From Halichondria panicea (lineage: Eukaryota; Porifera; Demospongiae; Suberitida; Halichondriidae): DNA of 64,000 bases. Of the stretch, positions 60,690 through 64,000 are shown piece after piece (positions within the stretch are counted from its first letter, which is position 1; each line of letters starts with the position of its first letter). A model generated the notes under the pieces. That model was not told where the DNA came from. It did not search any database and saw nothing but the letters and a program-made list of their open reading frames with translations. Made by a program: the position numbers and the translations under genes. Where the stretch lies: NCBI RefSeq assembly GCF_963675165.1, contig NC_087377.1, forward strand, positions 11,580,632 to 11,644,631, read 5' to 3'.

Positions 60690-61650
60690 CACTGATAATT
60701 TTATTGTTACTCTGGAGTAGGACCTCCTTCCTGAAGGTCTGTTAAACAGCCAACTATAATTATGTACATAATTATGTCCTCATCTCCCTAACACCTCTCT
60801 CTAAGTCACCAGTCACTGTGGAGACCATCTCGGCACAGATCACTATCTCCTACAACACTCCCTACAATGTGACCATCAGAGCTGAGAGCTGTATGTACTA
60901 TAATGTTGAATAGAAGACAAATTTTGAATCTGAGTAAGCCAGTATAATTATCATTTTCCTCTTTACTGCCGGCTGCTGTGTGTCCCACACCATATGACCA
61001 TCACCAACATACCTCCTGTCACGATTCATGGATCCATGCTCATCCTAATTCAGTCACTTGCAATGGAGACACGGGAATAAAGAACCTCAGCATTCAGCAG
61101 TATAGCGGGTGGTCTCCTTAACACTGGGACTTTTGATTCACTGCCACATATCATCTATTATTCAGCTCTAGGTAGCAGGGCTGCTGCCTTTGGACCTAGC
61201 TATATAGTTGGCTGTTGGAGGTGTTGTGTTGGCGTTCTGTTTGTGGGGGTACTGATTGTTGTAGAGCTCATAGTTGTTTGTTAATCACCAAGAACTTGAA
61301 AAGTGGAGGTTATGGAAGGATGCATGCATGTTTACGATTGTACAAATCATTCAATTTCAATTTTGTTTATGACAAGTGAGACAATGGAGATTTTTAATGA
61401 CTAACTTGCTCTGGAGGCCACATTGAGTTGCAGTCGAATCAGGCTTATATTTTTGAGAAATCAAATAATTATATGCTACTTGATCTTGATTGCGAACTGT
61501 TTGTTTACTTATCAATATAATGGTCATGATTGCATTCATCTTAATTGTCAACAGAACAGTATCCTTTATGATCACAACAGCTGGCTAAACAAACACTAAC
61601 AGGTTACTCAGCCCACAGCTATTTACTGAAGTTAGCAATTTAGCAAATGT
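60690..61650 (+). pseudogene. Decayed FN3 and CCP1 exons plus G-type 5' block
   Basis: About 60695-60890 is an FN3 exon with deletions and an inserted 'aattatgtacataattatg'. About 60975-61140 is a CCP1 exon with many indels. 61200-61650 is the repeated block found before G-type units at 28.5 and 38.2 kb. None is open. Confidence 0.6.
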
Positions 61651-61877
61651 TTCATTAACGATCTTTACTTTTTGAAAACTTCTTCAGGACAACTCTACAG
61701 ATAATTATAGCAGATATAGGGTATGGTAAACACAAGGTTAATATTAGATCTCAATTAAACTTTTTTTCGTATGCCCACACTGACAATAAACCCACTGTCT
61801 CATGACTGGAGAAGTATGATCTAATCTAGGCAATAGGTAAAGATGTCACATTTTGCTTTTGCTAAATTTGCCCTGTT

Positions 61878-62511
61878 AAATAATGGTGAACTTGTTGGTG
61901 ATAAGCATCTTCTGTTAACAGTGATGATTGGCTCTCAGATAGGAGGTATGAATGCAAAACAAGATTGTGCTTCATGTGTGATTGAAACTGTTCCATTTCA
62001 ACAGAGGCCTTATTAGTGTCCAACACGAGTGTGGCGTGTCCCTGGAGAGGCAGTTTTGTTCACATGCTCTAAGCCTGCCGCTGTACTGAGATGGCAAGTG
62101 GATCCTCTAGCGAAGTCTGGGTTGATGTCAGTTCAAAGTACACTCTTTATTGGTTCTTAAGTTGGTCGAAGGGACACATTTAAGTTAAACTTATAGACTT
62201 TTATTGCACATGCATAGGTAATTCAACCTCTCCATTAAACCCAAGAATATCCTCCACTCAAAACCAGCTCAGCTCCTCTCTTGTTATTCTGGACTGGGAG
62301 TCACCCTCCTCTACTGGTGGTGTGTCTGTTAGCTATATATCCTCGTCATTTCCCCAACACCTCTCTCCAGGTCACCAGTCACCGTAGAAAGTCAAACCAC
62401 CTCGGCACAGTTCAATATCTCCTACAACATTCCCTATAACGTGACCATCAGAGCAGTTAACTGTGTTGGCAGTAGCCGTGACAACATGGTGATGATCCCT
62501 TCTATTGGTTA
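61878..62511 (+). pseudogene. Decayed G-type unit: signal, Ig and FN3
   Basis: Signal region 61878-61948 with the GATA bases that G lacks. Ig remnant about 62005-62180, truncated in the middle of the domain. FN3 about 62215-62510, with small insertions, ending at the same GTTAG donor as G. A MITE follows in the intron as in G, and no CCP exon is seen after it. A dead copy of G's 5' half. Confidence 0.65.
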
Positions 62512-62516
62512 GTTCA

Positions 62517-62732
62517 TATACTGTATATAGCCGGTAATTTTCGGGGGACAAAATATTCGTGGTTTTCGTGGTTGAAGCTCTGACCATGAATATTTTACCC
62601 ACGAATGAAGCGACCTTGACTACCTTTACCTGCAGTGCAATCAGCAACGACGAAAATATTATCCATGAAATGTCTAAATATTGCTGAACCACGAATACTT
62701 TGTCCCCCAAATATTACCCGCTATACGGTATA
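62517..62732. mobile_element. MITE, paralogue of 29850-30060
   Basis: Same inverted ends and the same place relative to the FN3 donor; the flanking intron sequence (to about 63040) also matches 30061-30340. Confidence 0.8.
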
Positions 62733-63784
62733 TGATTGTCTTAGTTGCGCTCGTTACTACCGTACTCTATCGAGATTACGCCCACGTCCGAAATTACGAC
62801 CCACTGCTTCTTTTGAGTGAAAGTTCCTGTATAGGCTAATTTGCTTCAAGAATACGCCCACAAAGAATTGATGCAAACTTGTCAGCGAGCAGTTTATAGT
62901 TGACAAGAAAGGTTTAGAAGTTTCTTGTGTAAGCTGGTTACTGAAGATAGCTACGTAGATAGTTAGATCCAATGATTATTACTCCTATTCGCAAGTATAA
63001 GAGACAAAGACAATCTTCTCTGAATCTCTGTAGACGACTTTTCTTCAGCTACTATAATTATTGCAAGCACTTGGCATGCCCCAGAAAATAGGCGTAATTT
63101 CGAAACAAAACTACCTTTTTCGAAATTAAGCCTACCTACCTGTAGCTGCTGTGTAGCATGCAATTAGGGTGGGCGTAATCTTGGTAGAGTACGGTAATAA
63201 TTTTAACCACTAACCACCGCTTATCAATGCAAACGGTCACGAGACCGCTGCACAAGTAGCACTATAGCTATTTGTTAGCTACAAAGAACATTTCGCTGAA
63301 AGCTGCATGCATGTACTGCCAGAAGCAAGCCCTTATGAACTCTGACCTCATTTCAGATACACCCCTTTTCGAATTTTTGAGCGGAAATGCAAAATACTTA
63401 TTTAAACTTCTACATTGTAGATCTATAATTATAGCTACATGCTAGTTCTGTCCTCCTTGAAGAGATCATTCATCAAGCCATATCAGATATAGACTTCTGT
63501 GCTGCTCTTCTATATTAAAGTGTGTATGCATTCAACAATAATTACATGATTATACAAAGCAAACTACCTCTTCTAATACTTTTTGAGCGAAAGCAAATCA
63601 TGGTGAGAGGCATTAGCCCAGCACAGTTTGCAACACTCGTTATTCTGGCATTTTGTTTGTTTTATAGATGTGGTTTTCTTTAACATTCTGATGTGGTTTT
63701 TCTGACTTCCTCAATAGAGGGTGTGTTTCATATCATAGGTAATCAATAAACTTGCTGTTGTACCAGCTAGCTATAGCTCCTGCA
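62733..63784. other. Intergenic
   Basis: To about 63190 a diverged copy of the FN3-CCP1 intron of G. At about 63548-63640 an inverted copy of the 'gcctctc(g/a)ccatg' repeat seen at 4.1, 15.4, 28.4 and 38.1 kb. From 63670 the sequence matches the 5' flank of J (39250-39367). No gene. Confidence 0.5.
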
Positions 63785-63839
63785 ATGCAAGTACACACAG
63801 TTCTTATTATCATCATCCAGCTGTTTTCTCTTGCTGCAG
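63785..63839 (+). CDS. First exon of the next receptor (partial)
   Basis: 55-bp signal-peptide exon: ATG, then a hydrophobic VLIIIIQLFSLAA ending in phase 1 at a GTAAGTT donor. It is close to the first exon of J, with a matching 5' flank. The Ig exon should begin shortly after the end of the window. Confidence 0.75.
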
Positions 63840-64000
63840 GTAAGTTAAAATACATATAGATCTGTACATACATGCATATGTTTGTTCGCAGATATCACAG
63901 TTGACACTAGTCACACTTTGTTCTTGTAACTTAATAACAGCAGTAGACAACAGAAACAGCATAACACTCATAACCTAATCATAACCTAGCTTGCACAAAA

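Overview
The window is an animal genome segment, most likely from a demosponge. It is AT-rich, has very short introns (about 45-100 bp) with GT-AG and some GC-AG ends, has many small foldback and inverted-repeat elements, and carries an expanded receptor family built from Ig-like, fibronectin III and CCP/Sushi domains. The species assignment is an inference from gene style only.

The dominant feature is a tandem array of one receptor family. A unit has a signal-peptide exon, one Ig-like exon, one FN3 exon, two (type 1) or three (type 2) CCP exons, and a last exon with a transmembrane helix and a tail of about 50 residues. The tail is nearly invariant and carries two tyrosine motifs, YEEV and YGP(L/V), 17 residues apart. 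The exon borders I could check are all phase 1, so domains can be skipped, duplicated or swapped in frame. Three units read intact: A (2403-3994, 435 aa), F (25762-27768, 505 aa) and J (39368-43420, 502 aa). The others (A', B, D, E, G, H, I, K, H', I' and fragments near 38.9 and 60.7-62.5 kb) carry frameshifts, stops, truncations or rearrangements. A further unit starts at 63785 and leaves the window.

Layout: 1-2400 repeats; 2.4-7.8 kb type 1 units A, A' and the 5' half of B; 7.8-14.5 kb an inserted 6.7-kb element that splits the CCP1 exon of B and carries four gene models (an unknown basic protein, a chromodomain protein, a coiled-coil protein kinase, and an eight-exon protein resembling DDE-type transposases); 14.5-15.3 kb the 3' half of B; 16.4-20.7 kb D and E; 20.7-25.6 kb repeats, a RecQ-like fragment and a 1-kb element with an 8-bp target duplication; 25.8-31.7 kb F and G; 32.8-37.5 kb H (minus) and I; 39.4-43.4 kb J; 43.4-50.1 kb repeats, a minisatellite and scattered exons of an unidentified minus-strand gene; 50.6-53.4 kb chimeric K; 53.0-59.9 kb a second copy of the 31.1-38.1 kb block (H', I'); 60-64 kb degraded units and the first exon of the next gene.

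Inference: this is a birth-and-death cluster of type I membrane receptors with variable ectodomains and a constant phosphotyrosine-type tail, as expected of immune or self/non-self recognition receptors. No function has been shown.
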